Source: Odiellus spinosus (taxonomy: Eukaryota > Arthropoda > Arachnida > Opiliones > Phalangiidae). From it: a stretch of 64,000 bases of DNA. This document shows, in pieces, positions 46,014 through 56,338 of this stretch (position 1 is its first letter; every line of letters begins with the position of its first letter). Under the pieces are notes generated by a model. That model did no database searches. It worked only from the letters and a program-made list of their open reading frames with translations, and had not been told where the DNA came from. The stretch lies in NCBI GenBank assembly GCA_963920705.1, contig OY987225.1, positions 15,877,492 through 15,941,491 of the forward strand, in the 5' to 3' direction. The position numbers and the translations under genes are program-made.

Positions 46014-47700
46014 TTTTTTGCAAATATGTTCTTTAACCCGATGTTGTTTTTACGACTTCGTTTTCTTTTTTAAGCAGGGCACTCTGAATTTATGAGAATT
46101 ATACTTGTAATAATAAAGTTTAATGTTTATTCCGGTCTCGATCGTCTCGTTAATTCTCGAGTAGGTATTTTAGTTCATGGTTAACACTTCTAGTTATCTT
46201 TAAGTTAGCAGATTAAAACAACGCTAGTAAGGTCACGTAAGGTTAGTATAATTTATCACTCGAATTAGCCAATATCCCTTTAGCTAGTAATCCCTTGGTA
46301 TCACCCTTCTCTCTTGTAATTGACGAGTTCGGAATTGAAGCGAATCTTCCAGAGCCATGGCGCGATTGAGGTATAACTTCGTTATGCGCGGATTTGTTAC
46401 GAGGTGCCGCTTTCGTCGTTCTTATTCTAAACTAAGCGTAGTGGATGAATAAATGGATGGATACAAAGAAAGAGTCATCATATTATATGAAACGGCAAAT
46501 TCGGACTTTATTTATATTTTCCTATATAACCTTTAAAATCTTTGACTCCTACCCTTTAATTCATAAATACTTTTATTTGTAAACGGCAGAGACTCCCCCC
46601 AGGACAATTACAGTCGTAGGGTGTTTCTTCTTTTAGGTCTTCCGATACGCGTATCTAGCTAGCGCGAGGTCGGAGGTTAGAGTTGTAATGGTTTTTTTTG
46701 CACATGGTCTTCCTTTTTTTATAAATCGGTTATATGTGTACTCAATTTTAAGAAAGCTTTAAATTGCCTTGACCGCGTATGCCGAAGCATGGTACCAATT
46801 ATATATTTTTCTACTTACTGGTATCCTGAGGTTGGACTGGAGACTTAAAAGCGAGAGGTCATAATTTTTAAATTGAGTTTCAATCTACGGAGTAAGAAAA
46901 AGGCTCGATCGCCATGTACAAAATAAAATCTAATCGGATGATTCGAAATCACGCGATGACGAGACGGTAGCGACCAGTATTCTGTATACATTTCAATCTT
47001 TAATTGTGCGCGTCCGTCCACCATTATTTGTGCGCGTCGTGTAACACGTCCTCACAGGAAAACGAGTGAGTTCAAAGCTATTTTAAAAGGGTACCAGTTA
47101 ATTAGGTCAAAACTATTAATCTAATAACCCATGAGGTGCACCATGGCAGATCAGAATTTATTAAGTGTTGTTAACAATTTTCATTAACCGGCAAATAAAC
47201 TGAATGGTTTCATTTTAAATCTAAGTGAAAAATGAAAATTAAACGGTATAAACCATCAAAATGAAAACAACGGCTTAAGCGATGCTAATATTCATCTAAA
47301 TCGAAAGCACTTCTGAATTAAACTGTGTGAAATGAAATTTAATAACTATAGTTTTATGCTGAGAGTATTGACGTGTTCGTTCTGCGGTGGCTCGAGGGAA
47401 TATTTTTGAATATGGCAAAAACAAGAACTTAATCAATTTACTTATAAAAAGATCGAATAACGTGCTGCGATCGAGATTAAAAATGATGTCGCGTGCACCA
47501 TAGGATCTTAAACCACAGTTATAGGGCCCCATAATTTAGAACAATAATAACCGATTATAAAGTTTGTACAATATAAAATAATCATATATTTTAAATCATT
47601 TCAATTTAAACTTGTAAATTTGCATTTTTAATTACCTACCTCTAAATAAAAAAAAATGGGTTAATTGATTTACTAGTGTTTAATTTTTCCAAAAGCAAAC
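46014..47700. other. AT-rich stretch without recognisable genes
   Basis: Holds one fragment related to 45400-45530 (46222-46320). A 78-codon frame on the - strand (47296-47532) has no recognisable motif and is probably chance. No RNA gene seen. Confidence 0.45.
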
Positions 47701-48500
47701 ACTAATTATACAAAAACGTTGTTTTGCTTCGCTCTTCAAAAAAGTGCATTTATAGGTAAGAATATCAAACCCGTGAAGGGACAGAAATTATAAATTATCG
47801 TTGAAAGAAATATGAATGTCACAGTCTAAGAAATCAGAAAGCTATAATGAAATAATTAATATGAATAAAAAAATTACATATAAATTCGGAATATCGAAAC
47901 TTTAAATTATGTAGAAGTCATTCGTAGAAATCACTCTTGGAAAGGGTAACTTAAAGCCTACTATGCGTTTAATGGTAGAATTGCGTAATACCAATTAGTT
48001 TAAGCTGTCGCTTTTGAAATGTTTAGTTCTTAGGGTGAAGAATTATAGTACCTTAAGAGGGGTTGCCGTTTGGATGCCACTCGAGATTTTGAGCATGTTT
48101 CACCACGGGGTATACACTAACAAACCTTTACTTGTGCCTTATCGTCACCTGACACCTCTGCCAAAGTTTAGTTGATTCTTACTTTTTCCCTTCTCCTAGA
48201 CTTTGGTGATATCTTATGGTGATGGTTGCAGTTTCCAGCTTGTAAAAGCAAACACTCGACTTTTTATAACCTTTACATTCTTTAACTCTACATAATTTAA
48301 AGTTTCGATAGGCCGAATTTATATGTAATTTTTTTATTCATATTAATTATTTCATTATAGCTTTCTGATTTCTTAGACTGTGACATTCATATTTCTATCA
48401 ACGATAATTTATAATTTCTGTCCCTTCACCGGTTTGATATTCTTAATTATAAATGCACTTTTTTGAAGTGCGAAGCAAAACAACGTTTTTGCATAATAAT
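47701..48500. mobile_element. Foldback/MITE-like element with ~210-bp inverted repeats
   Basis: Left arm about 47710-47913 and right arm about 48294-48492 are inverted copies, including CAAAAACGTTGTTTTGCTTC at the outer end and AATTTAAAGTTTCGATA at the inner end. The 380-bp centre has no coding frame. The right outer end lies directly against array D, so insertion or recombination at the array edge is likely. A target-site duplication is not clear. Confidence 0.75.
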
Positions 48501-48596
48501 TTAAGGCGCAAAATTAAGACATGCCTGGCGATATTTTCTTTTCAAATTCTTTGAATTTTTCCTTCAGGGTAATTTAAGGCGCAATATTTAGACATG

Positions 48597-48669
48597 GCCT
48601 CCATGGCGCGATGGTTAGCGCGTTCGGCTGCTAACCGAAAGGTTGGTGGTTCGAGCCCACCCGGGGGCG
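48597..48669 (+). pseudogene. tRNA-Asn body with GCT anticodon, array D
   Basis: Loop CTGCTAA. Acceptor GCCTCCA leaves A7-C66 unpaired; the other stems are closed and T arm and discriminator G are intact. Arisen independently of, or before, the 14349 family, whose flanks differ. Confidence 0.6.
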
Positions 48670-48780
48670 CCTACAAATATTTTCATCAAATTAATTGAAA
48701 TTTTCCATCAGGATAAATTAAGGCGCAGAATTAAGATATGGTCTCTATCAGGATAATTTAAGGCGCAAAATTAAGACATG

Positions 48781-48853
48781 GCCTCCGTGGCGCAATGGTT
48801 TGCGCGTTCGGCTATTAACCGAAAGGTTGGTGGTTCGAGCCCACCCGGGGGCG
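48781..48853 (+). tRNA. tRNA-Asn-like unit with ATT anticodon
   Basis: Loop CTATTAA gives ATT, which would still decode Asn codons, through inosine if modified. All stems pair; A21 in the D loop is T. A34 in an Asn tRNA is unusual. Confidence 0.55.
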
Positions 48854-49072
48854 GCTGGTAATATTTTCTTTTCAAATTCATTGAAATTTTGCACCAGAAT
48901 AATTTAAGGCGCACAATTACGATATGGCCTCCGTGGCGCAATGGTTAGCGCGTTCTTCTGTTAACCGAAATGTTGTTGGTTCGAGCCCACTCGGGGGCGG
49001 CTGGCAATATTTTCTTTTCAAATTCATTGAAATTTTCCTTCAGAATAATTTAAGGCGCAGTATTTAGTTATG

Positions 49073-49145
49073 GCCTCCGTGGCGCAATGGTTAGCGCGTT
49101 CGGGTGTTAACCGAAAGGTTGGTGGTTCGAGCCCACCCGGGGGCG
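49073..49145 (+). pseudogene. tRNA-Asn(GTT) with G32
   Basis: Stems are paired but the anticodon loop is GTGTTAA; a purine at 32 is rare in tRNAs. Possibly inactive. Confidence 0.5.
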
Positions 49146-49469
49146 CCTACAAATTTTTTTATCAAATTAATTGAAATTTTCCGACAGGATAATTTAAGGC
49201 GCAGAATTAAGATATGGTCTCTATCAGGATAATATAAGGCGCAAAATAAAGATATGGCTGTGCGGCTGTTAACCGAAAGGTTGGTGGTTCGAGCCTACCC
49301 GGGGGCGGCTGGCAATATTTTCTTTTCAAATTCATTGAAATTTTCCACCAGAATAATTTAAGGCGCAAAATTAAGACGTGCCAGGCGATATTTTCTTTTC
49401 AAATTCTTTGAAATTTTCCTTCAGGATAATTTAAGATGCAGTATTTAGATATAGCCTGCGTGGCGCAAT

Positions 49470-49509
<40 letters not shown>

Positions 49510-49637
49510 GAGCCCTACTATTTACATCAAATTAATTGAAATTTTAAATCAGGATAATTTAAGGCGCAGAATTAAGATATGGCCTCCATCAGGATAATTT
49601 AAGGCGCAAAATTAAGATATGGCCTCCGTGGCGCAAT

Positions 49638-49677
<40 letters not shown>

Positions 49678-49729
49678 GGGGGCGACTATCAATATTTTCA
49701 TCAAATTAATTGAAATTTTCCATCAGGAC

Positions 49730-49977
49730 AACCCACTTTGTTTACTTTAAAGGTACACAAAAAACAATGCAACGTCACTGATTTTGTGACTGAAAATTGT
49801 GACTGTACTGATCTTATTACTCGAGTGCAGAGTATTAAATATTTGGGTGTTCACTTTGATCAGCATATGAGGTGGAATTTTCACCTTGATAATATGGTTA
49901 AAACATTACGGTACTTATTATATATATCAAAAATGTCTTTGCGAACAAAGACCCAGAAGGACATGTTATGGCCTTGA
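49730..49977 (+). pseudogene. LINE reverse-transcriptase fragment, 5' piece
   Basis: The frame contains VQSIKYLGVHFDQHMRWNFH, the KYLGV...D...W..H signature that follows the catalytic region in non-LTR reverse transcriptases (jockey/CR1/RTE-like). It is 5'-truncated at the array junction and ends in unrelated sequence at about 49960, then a TGA. The continuation lies at about 51925-52445, so an insertion of about 2 kb split the gene. Confidence 0.75.
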
Positions 49978-49984
49978 ATGTCTG

Positions 49985-50110
49985 AAGTGACAGATATTTA
50001 ATTTTCTTTTAAAACATTAAATTTAAATACAATTAAATTTTCTTTTAAAACATGAAATTTAAATACAATTAGATTTTCTTTTAAAACGAAATTTAAATAT
50101 AATCACAATC
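49985..50110. repeat. AT-rich short tandem repeat
   Basis: About three units of roughly 40 bp containing ATTTTCTTTTAAAACAT and GAAATTTAAATACAATTA. Confidence 0.7.
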
Positions 50111-50204
50111 TGGCACGATTTAGAGTTTCAAATTTCAATACAACTGATTTTATTCACTCGGAAATATTTAAGAAAAACATAACAGACGATTTTCTCCCAT
50201 TTTT

Positions 50205-50990
50205 CCTTATTTTTGATGTTAATAGCTGGGGCAGCCGCACTTGATTTAGTCAAATTTCTACATTTTTACCATTGCCCTTTAAACCTAATTAAACTAAATT
50301 TTTTCATAATTTTTGATGTTAATAGCTGCGGCAGCCGCACTTGATTTAGTCAAATTTCTACATTTTTACCATTGCCCTTTAAACCCAATTAAAATTAATT
50401 TTTTCATAATTTTTGATGTTAATGGCTGGGGCAGCCGCACTTGATTTAGTCAAATTTCTACATTTTTACCATTGCCCTTTAAACCCAATTAAAATTAATT
50501 TTTTCATAATTTTTGATGTTAATAGCTGGGGCAGCCTCACTTGATTCAGTCAGATCTCTACATTTTCCCCATTGCCCTTTAAACCCAATTAAAATTAATT
50601 TTTTCATCAATTTTGATGTTAATACCTCCGACAGCCGCAGCGAAATCATTATATTTTCCCCATTGCCCTTTAAACCAAATTTAAATTAAATTTTTCATCA
50701 ATTTTGATGTTAATACCTCCGACAGCCGCAGTGAAATCTTTATATTTTCCCCATTGCCCTTTAAACCAAATTTAAATTAATTATTTCAGCAATTTTGATG
50801 TTAATACCTCCGACAGCCGCAATGAAATCTTTATATTTTCCCCATTGCCCTTTAAACCAAATTTAAATTAATTATTTCAGCAATTTTGATGTTAATACCT
50901 CCGACAGCCGCAGCGAAATCTTTATATTTTCCCCATTGCCCTTTAAACCAAATTCCAATTAATTTTTTCATTATTTTTGATGTTAATACC
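50205..50990. repeat. Minisatellite with a 100-bp to 91-bp unit switch
   Basis: TTTTGATGTTAATA recurs at 50211, 50311, 50411, 50511 and 50611 (exactly 100 bp), then at 50702, 50793, 50884 and 50975 (exactly 91 bp). The early units contain GGGGCAGCCGCACTTGATTT, the later ones CCTCCGACAGCCGCAG with 9 bp lost. All share CATTGCCCTTTAAACC. Confidence 0.92.
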
Positions 50991-51060
50991 TTCCTTATTG
51001 CCGTTCGGAATGGCAAGTCGTTCGGAATTTCACTCATTTTTAAAAAGGAGAGTACTTTTA

Positions 51061-51600
51061 AGGCGGAGAAATTGAAAATTAATGTTATTCTATGGGATTT
51101 AGATTTTTTGCAAGAGACTTACCTTTCAGATTTATTTTCTAATGCTTCCAAATATTTTACAGGCTTTATTTTAAGACTAATTTCATAATTTTATACCGAT
51201 TAGTTTGGTCACAGTCTATAAACGGCAAAAATATGAAGAAGGAGAAATTAAGTCATTAGAGTTCAATACCCATAGCCTCCAAATCAAGCGCGCGCGCTCG
51301 TGCTCGTGATTTTAAAAAGCCATATAAAACCTAAGCCTAATTTGTCAAATTAGGCTTAGGTTTTTGGCGAATCTATTTCTCCGCCTTGTTGTTCCCTCCG
51401 TTTTCATAAATAGATTGTGGGCCATCTAATTGGTGTAAAATTATGAAATTAGTCTTAAAATAAAGCTCGAATCTTAATTCATACCACACGGAAAATCCAA
51501 GTCTGAAAAATATCCGGAAGTATTAGAAAATAAATCTGAAAGGTAAGCCACTTTCAAAAAACCAAATCCCATAGAATAACATTACGATTTGGCCATGCGC
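51061..51600. mobile_element. Foldback element with central 39-nt perfect hairpin
   Basis: Left arm about 51079-51203 is the inverse of about 51425-51595 (shared TTATTCTATGGGATTT, CTTTCAGATTTATTTTCTAA, TTATTTTAAGACTAATTTCA). The right arm holds an extra ~40 bp. Exactly between them is a perfect 19-bp-arm hairpin (51326-51364). It interrupts the LINE frame together with the minisatellite. Confidence 0.75.
51326..51364. repeat. Perfect 19-bp-arm hairpin with a 1-nt loop
   Basis: Arms AAAACCTAAGCCTAATTTG and CAAATTAGGCTTAGGTTTT, separated by one T. Near-absence of spacer is rare, because such cruciform-prone sequences are unstable. It lies at the midpoint of the surrounding inverted repeat. Confidence 0.95.
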
Positions 51601-51875
51601 GAAACCAGCTAAGTACCAAAAAAAGGGTCAACTTTAGAATTAATTTTAAAATACTTAGACTTAATATTTTTAAATGAAACTTGAAAAGTTCAACATTCGA
51701 ACCTTGCTCTACCATTTAAAAGTGATTATATCTGTAACAAATAATTCCTCTTTTAGTTCTGTCAATCACTGGACTTGTCCTCGAAAGAGTCGATTTTAAT
51801 GTTATTCTATGGGAGAATGGAGCGTTTTGATTGGCTAGAGACTGAATTTTTTAGGAAATCAAAATAGCATTACAG

Positions 51876-52445
51876 ATGATGATGGGCCCAATACATAGAA
51901 CCCTACCGGGTTCTAAGAATAACTTTAGTCTTTTGAAAATTTTTTTGAACAAAAGTATTTTGAGGATCGTTTATTGCGCGTTGGTACAATCTGTACTATC
52001 TTATGGTATTACGTGTTGGGGGAACTGTACCAAGTCATTACTAAATAAAATTGGAAGGACACAAAATCGAATAGTTAGAACATGCCTAAAACAAAATTAC
52101 CACTATCTAACTAATCTCGCTAACACTGACTTTAAGGTTTTAAATATTAAGGAGCTCTTTGTGCTAAGTGTGGCGTTGGAGTATCGTAAAACAATTTTGT
52201 TTATTAATCCTATCGAATTACCCATAAATCCCCCATATACCAGATCAGTAGCGCGATGTGATTTAAAGGTACCACGCGTATTTAAAGAAATTGGTAAAGG
52301 GCACATTCAATATATTGGACCAAAACTTTTTAATATTTTGCAGTTAAACTCTACTAAAAGTAAATCAACCAGCCAATTTAAAAAAATAGTTAACTCAAGT
52401 ATTAAGAATATAGGAATCGATAACATAATGCGTCGTTTATCGTAA
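51876..52445 (+). pseudogene. LINE reverse-transcriptase C-terminal fragment
   Basis: From about residue 17 (NFSLLKIFLNKSILRIVYCA) the frame matches the thumb/C-terminal part of non-LTR reverse transcriptases: the LRIVYCALVQSVLSYGITCWG motif, then NRIVRTCL, ending at a TAA at 52443-52445. It continues the fragment at 49730 without a complete catalytic core, so it cannot be active. The first residues (MMMGPIHRTL) come from inserted DNA. The LINE 3' UTR follows and is interrupted by the HINE-like element. Confidence 0.75.
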
Positions 52446-52460
52446 TATTTTTTTGTTTTT

Positions 52461-52492
52461 ACCTCCCCGAGTGAACTAGTTCACGGGGAGGT
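52461..52492. repeat. 5'-terminal palindrome of HINE-like element 3
   Basis: 32 bp folding on TGAACTAGTTCA, with ACCTCCCCG/CGGGGAGGT arms and two extra bases on the left. Confidence 0.85.
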
Positions 52493-52621
52493 ATTACGTT
52501 CGTCGTGTCAGTCTGTGTGTGTGTCTGTGTGTGTGTTTGTGGCTTCCGGTGTACACAATTTCCGGTGTAACCGGATATCACGTGACCTTAATAATCGGAT
52601 CAAAAGTCTAGTGACGTAATC

Positions 52622-52888
52622 ATGCCTTCTTATCGTTCAATTCCGTTCAACGGGAATTCCTATAATCTGGCTGCCAAATTGAGTTTCAGGTGTCGTGCAA
52701 TATTATGCAACCGGACGTCACCCATTGCATATTATCACCTTCCACCATCCACATCATGGTCGAACCTCGATGCCGGACAGTTGAAGGCGATTATAGCCAA
52801 TGGGACGTCTCCCACTGTTATAATCACCTCCGACCATCCACACACCAAGGTCCAACCTCCAGTTTCCGATCTCAGCGGGCCATACTAG
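52622..52888 (+). CDS. Diverged copy of the MPSYRSIPFNGNSYN frame
   Basis: Same frame as 15679 for the first ~80 codons, with a 3-bp in-frame loss and a mix of silent and amino-acid changes, then shifted by a 2-bp deletion. Evidence for coding is weak. Confidence 0.15.
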   Translation: MPSYRSIPFNGNSYNLAAKLSFRCRAILCNRTSPIAYYHLPPSTSWSNLDAGQLKAIIANGTSPTVIITSDHPHTKVQPPVSDLSGPY

Positions 52889-53280
52889 CGAGGCGTCCCT
52901 CACTAATATGGTCCACGTCAACCATCCACTCTCCAAACATCGCCCCCCAAGGGTAAATTGACCGACACGTGAACACTCAATGCCAGAACCTTTGAGCTTT
53001 GATAAGGTGGGGTGTCCAACAGATCTTACCACAATCGGATACTATATAATGGCATTCGATTCGCTTTTATAGTCTCTTTGGAAGCGTAAAGTGTAAAGTT
53101 GCCTTATGCCGGGATATCTTTTGGTGAATTGAAACGTAATATTAATTTAAAATGTAATTAAAAATATTACAATTGTTTCACTTAATCTAATTTATAATTT
53201 AGTTGAAAATTAAATTTAAAATTGGAGATAGTTTAGAAGATATTTAAGAAATAGTCCAAAATTTAAAGAAAAATGAGTGT

Positions 53281-53410
53281 TATGTAACCAGCTAGAGTTG
53301 GCAGCACGCGCTAGGCTATTTTCCATATACCATTTAGTTCAAAAAGCATAGGTATAACGGTACTCTAGGCTTAGGCTTGCTGCAAACTCAGGGTGGATTG
53401 AAAATCTAAT
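53281..53410. repeat. Dispersed module in element 3
   Basis: Relative of 3052-3225 and 16331-16468; keeps GCTAGAGTTGGCAGCACGCG and CTGCAAACTCAGGGTGGATT. Confidence 0.7.
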
Positions 53411-53556
53411 ACAAGTTTTATACAAATGTCTATACTCTTGTATATAATTTTGATAGATTGATTTAATTTTTTAGCTTAGCCACCGTTGTTAAAATTGTAG
53501 GTGTTTCTTTTATCATGGGATTGAATTTTTTAATTAGTTTATCGTTTCTCGGCGCA

Positions 53557-53588
53557 TATATAAGCGCGAAATACTGATTCGGCCGTCA
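53557..53588 (+). promoter_or_regulatory. Putative Pol II core promoter, element 3
   Basis: TATATAAG at 53557-53564 and GTCATT with its A at 53588 (31 bp). It precedes the reading frame at 54450 by about 860 bp. Confidence 0.4.
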
Positions 53589-54449
53589 TTTAATTGCGTA
53601 TCTATAGACCGAGTATCACCAAAAACCGAAATTTTACGCCATAAGCCTTGTTTTAGCCTCACACGAGGAAAGATAATGTGTTTATTGTTTATTGAACAGG
53701 TTTGCTTAGGATTGTGTCAACTATTCCGAAGTCATGCATATAAAGTTTTGCTTATCGGCGTTACTTGGTTTACAAATACTCTAGTACCGTATTTCCCATA
53801 TGGTTTTATCAGAGGAACCTTGACCTTTTTTGCTTTTTAATTGATTTTAATTCTTGAAAGACTTGCTTAATCCATAATTTATTTACTTCTTGATCAAGCT
53901 AGTTTACATAAAAATTCCCTCTAAGAAATTTTGGATTCTTCGAATTCAACTTATTCTCGGTAACAAATTAATTTTTCCTTTCAATTATTTAATTGATGTA
54001 TTTAGTGTTTAATTGAGATATTCTTATTATATCTGTACCAAATATTTACTGAAGATTGCTATTTTCAATCGCTTGAATTCTAATTTTGTTTCGATTTATT
54101 ATTGAGTTTAGAATTGGAATAATTGTTGAAAAACAATGGTTATTTCCGATTCATTATTTTTTTTTTCTAAAGTTATAAATTTCTATTTTCGTAAAATATT
54201 ATTTTACGCTTTACCGATTGAATTCTGATATATTTTTTGTTACTCAGTGTACGAGTTTAATGTTTACTTTGAAGATCAAAGTAGTTACTCTCTATTTTGT
54301 TTTTGTATTCGTTAGTAATTTATTTTACTTTGTGTTAAGAGTTATTTAACACTTTCTTGAGATTGTAGTTTTGAATTCATTCAACTTCGATTTGGATTTT
54401 TATTATTGCGTTTGGGTATTATTTACTTTAAAAATTTTAATCATAAAAA

Positions 54450-55259
54450 ATGGGAGACGAAGATATTAGTAAAGAGGAATTAAGAAAGCGTAAAGCTAGA
54501 GAGAGAATGAGAGAACGCAGAGCTGATCCAGAATATCGTAGGAGAGAATGTGAAAGAAGGAAAGATTTAGCGGCCCAAAAGAAAGTCATTGTGTCCGGTA
54601 CTAAAATAACTGTTACTCCGACTGAAGTGATCTTATCACGCGCTATTGCTAGGCAAGATAATTACAAAGTACCGCCATCTACCAATGTAGTTTAAAGCAA
54701 TACTGAAGTGGTAGGAATACAGGTAATGGAGGGTTTTATAACTTCTTCAAAGGATGAAAATCAACCTTCCACCTCTAACTCAGAACCGAGGGTCAACAAT
54801 AGTGCAGTTTCGCTAGCGAAAAAAAATTCGCGCAAAGACGCAGAATATACAGAAGTAGAACGTGCTAGAAAAAGGCTAGCCATGGCTGATAAACGCCAAG
54901 AGGTAAGATATACAGAAGCAGAACGGGCTAGAAGTCAGTTGGCAATGGCTGATAAACGCCAAGATGTAGGATATACTGAAGCAGAACGTGCTAGAAATCA
55001 GTTAGCGATGGGTTTTAAACGCCAAGAGGTAGAATATACAGAAGCCGAACGTGCTAGAAATCAGTCGGCGATGGCTTTTAGACGCCAAGAGGTAGAATAT
55101 ACAGAAGCCGAACGTGCTAGAAATCAGTCGGCGAAGGCTTTTAGACGCCAAGAGGTAGAATATGCTGAAGCCGAACGTGCTAGAAATCAGGTTCGGTTAG
55201 TACTCGGGGAGGTACCATTTTGGGTTTTCCCAACTTGTTTGTTTTTTCTCTTTACGTAA
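54450..55259 (+). pseudogene. Arg/Glu-rich repeat protein fragment with one in-frame stop
   Basis: ATG at 54450 sits in a good context (AAAAAATGGG). The frame runs 81 codons to a TAA at 54693-54695 and then continues in the same frame. The first part is highly charged (RKRKARERMRERRADPEYRR). After a Ser-rich linker come five 21-residue repeats of the type YTEAERARNQLAMADKRQEV and a partial sixth. Translation then runs through the element's 3' terminus, so the true C-terminus is missing. Such charged EAERAR-type repeats are predicted coiled-coil/helical and resemble N-terminal regions of some arthropod transposon or DNA-binding repeat proteins. Captured host gene or vestige of the element's own protein: undecided. 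Confidence 0.5.
54846..55190. repeat. 63-bp coding tandem repeat, 5 full units plus a partial
   Basis: Units start at 54846 and every 63 bp to 55161, each beginning TATACAGAAG or a close variant (TATGCTGAAG in the last). Units 3-5 are most alike, suggesting local unequal exchange. Confidence 0.9.
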
Positions 55260-55429
55260 TCATATGTAAATTTAAATTTTTTGACAAGTGATTATAACCT
55301 GGTAATCTTTCTAATCTTACTACTAAAACAAATATTAATTGTTAGGATGTAAAATAAGCCGCTCACCCGAAACAAGCTAAGCTTAGTGGGTGGGCGAGAT
55401 ATGCAATGTAATTTGGAATTGTTGATATA

Positions 55430-55473
<44 letters not shown>
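55238..55473 (+). mobile_element. LINE 3' UTR and poly(A) tail
   Basis: After the HINE-like element the LINE 3' UTR resumes (TTTGTTTTTTCTCTTTACG) and ends in about 37 As at 55437-55473. The tail abuts the satellite at ATGGTTAGCGCG. The whole 49730-55473 stretch is thus a 5'-truncated retrotransposon copy placed in the tRNA satellite and later hit by other elements. Confidence 0.7.
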
Positions 55474-55507
<34 letters not shown>

Positions 55508-55606
55508 TGGGGTTAGAGCCCACCCGGTGGCGGCTGGCAATATTTTCTTTTCAAATTCATTGATATTTTCCATTAGAATAATTTTAAGGCGCAGTATTTA
55601 GACATG

Positions 55607-55679
55607 GCCTCCGTCGCGCAATTGTTAGCGCCTTCGGCTGTTAACCGAAAGGTTGGTGGTTCGAGCCCACCCGGGGGCG
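55607..55679 (+). tRNA. tRNA-Asn: tRNA-Asn(GTT), C9/C26 variant
   Basis: Stems closed; position 9 is C, D loop AATTGTTA, position 26 C. Confidence 0.65.
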
Positions 55680-55770
55680 TCTAGCAATTTTTTATTTTCT
55701 AATTCATTGAAATTTTCCATCAGGATAATTTAAGGCGCAGGATTACGATATGGCCTCCGTGGCGCAATGT

Positions 55771-55808
<38 letters not shown>

Positions 55809-56090
55809 GAGCCCATCCTGGGGCGCATGGCGATATTTTCTTTTCAAATTCATTAAAATTTTTCTTCTAGATAATTTTAGGTGCTGAGTTAAGATATGAC
55901 CTCCGTGGCGCAATGGCTGTTTACCAAAAGGCGCAAAATTAAGATATGCCGTTGTGCACAATGGTAAGCGCGTTCAGCTGTTTAGCAAAAGGTTGGTGGT
56001 TCGAGCCTACCCGGAGGCGTCTGGAGATAATTTCTTTTCAAATTCATTGAAATTTCCATCAGGATAATTTAGGCGCTGCATCAAGGTATG

Positions 56091-56106
56091 GCCTCCGTGG
56101 CGCAAT

Positions 56107-56146
<40 letters not shown>

Positions 56147-56163
56147 GAGCCCACCCGGGGGCG
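56091..56163 (+). tRNA. tRNA-Asn: tRNA-Asn(GTT), canonical
   Basis: Consensus; upstream spacer ends GCTGCATCAAGGTATG, a private variant also before 56766 and 57498. Confidence 0.88.
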
Positions 56164-56338
56164 TCTGGCAAGTTTTTCTTTTCTAATTCATTGAAATTTT
56201 CCACCAGGATAATTTAAGGCGCAAATTTAAGAGGTGGCCAATAGTTAGCGCGTTCGGCTGTTTACCAAAAGTTTGGTTGTTCGAGCCCACCCGGGGGCGC
56301 CTGGCAATATTTTCTTTAAGGCGCAGTATTTAGACATG

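Larger units (their letters stand above)
48497..49729 (+). repeat. tRNA-Asn satellite, array D
   Basis: About nine diverged units between the foldback element and the LINE insertion. No unit is both GTT and fully paired. Variants include GCT (48597), ATT (48781), a TTCTT anticodon stem (48927), G32 (49073), and T-arm-deleted units (49445, 49622). Probably an older fragment of the satellite. It ends at CCATCAGGA, where the LINE begins. Confidence 0.93.
52461..55237 (+). mobile_element. Helentron/HINE-like element, copy 3 with gene fragment (2.8 kb)
   Basis: 5' palindrome ACCTCCCCGAGTGAACTAGT...GGGGAGGT (52461-52492), then a TG-rich stretch (52509-52541). A 3' subterminal ACTCGGGGAGGT is the exact inverse of the first 12 bp, about 20 nt from the end, followed by the hairpin TTGGG-TTTT-CCCAA and CTTG. 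Flanks are T-rich (TTTGTTTTT on both sides), compatible either with a 9-bp target duplication or with T|T insertion. The dispersed module (53281-53410), TATA promoter and ~120-bp repeat (53735-53840) are shared with the 15.5-kb element. Unlike it, this copy carries a repeat-protein reading frame at 54450 before the 3' end. Confidence 0.6.

Noticed and set aside
47296-47532. 78-codon - strand frame
   Set aside because: No recognisable motif, AT-rich, no repeat-copy conservation; likely chance.
50852-51188. 61- and 100-codon frames across the minisatellite end
   Set aside because: Built from 91-bp repeat units and foldback arm sequence; no protein motif.
52754-53032. 92-codon - strand frame in HINE-like element 3
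   Set aside because: Overlaps the palindromic stretch of the + frame and is not preserved as a frame of similar length in the other two element copies.
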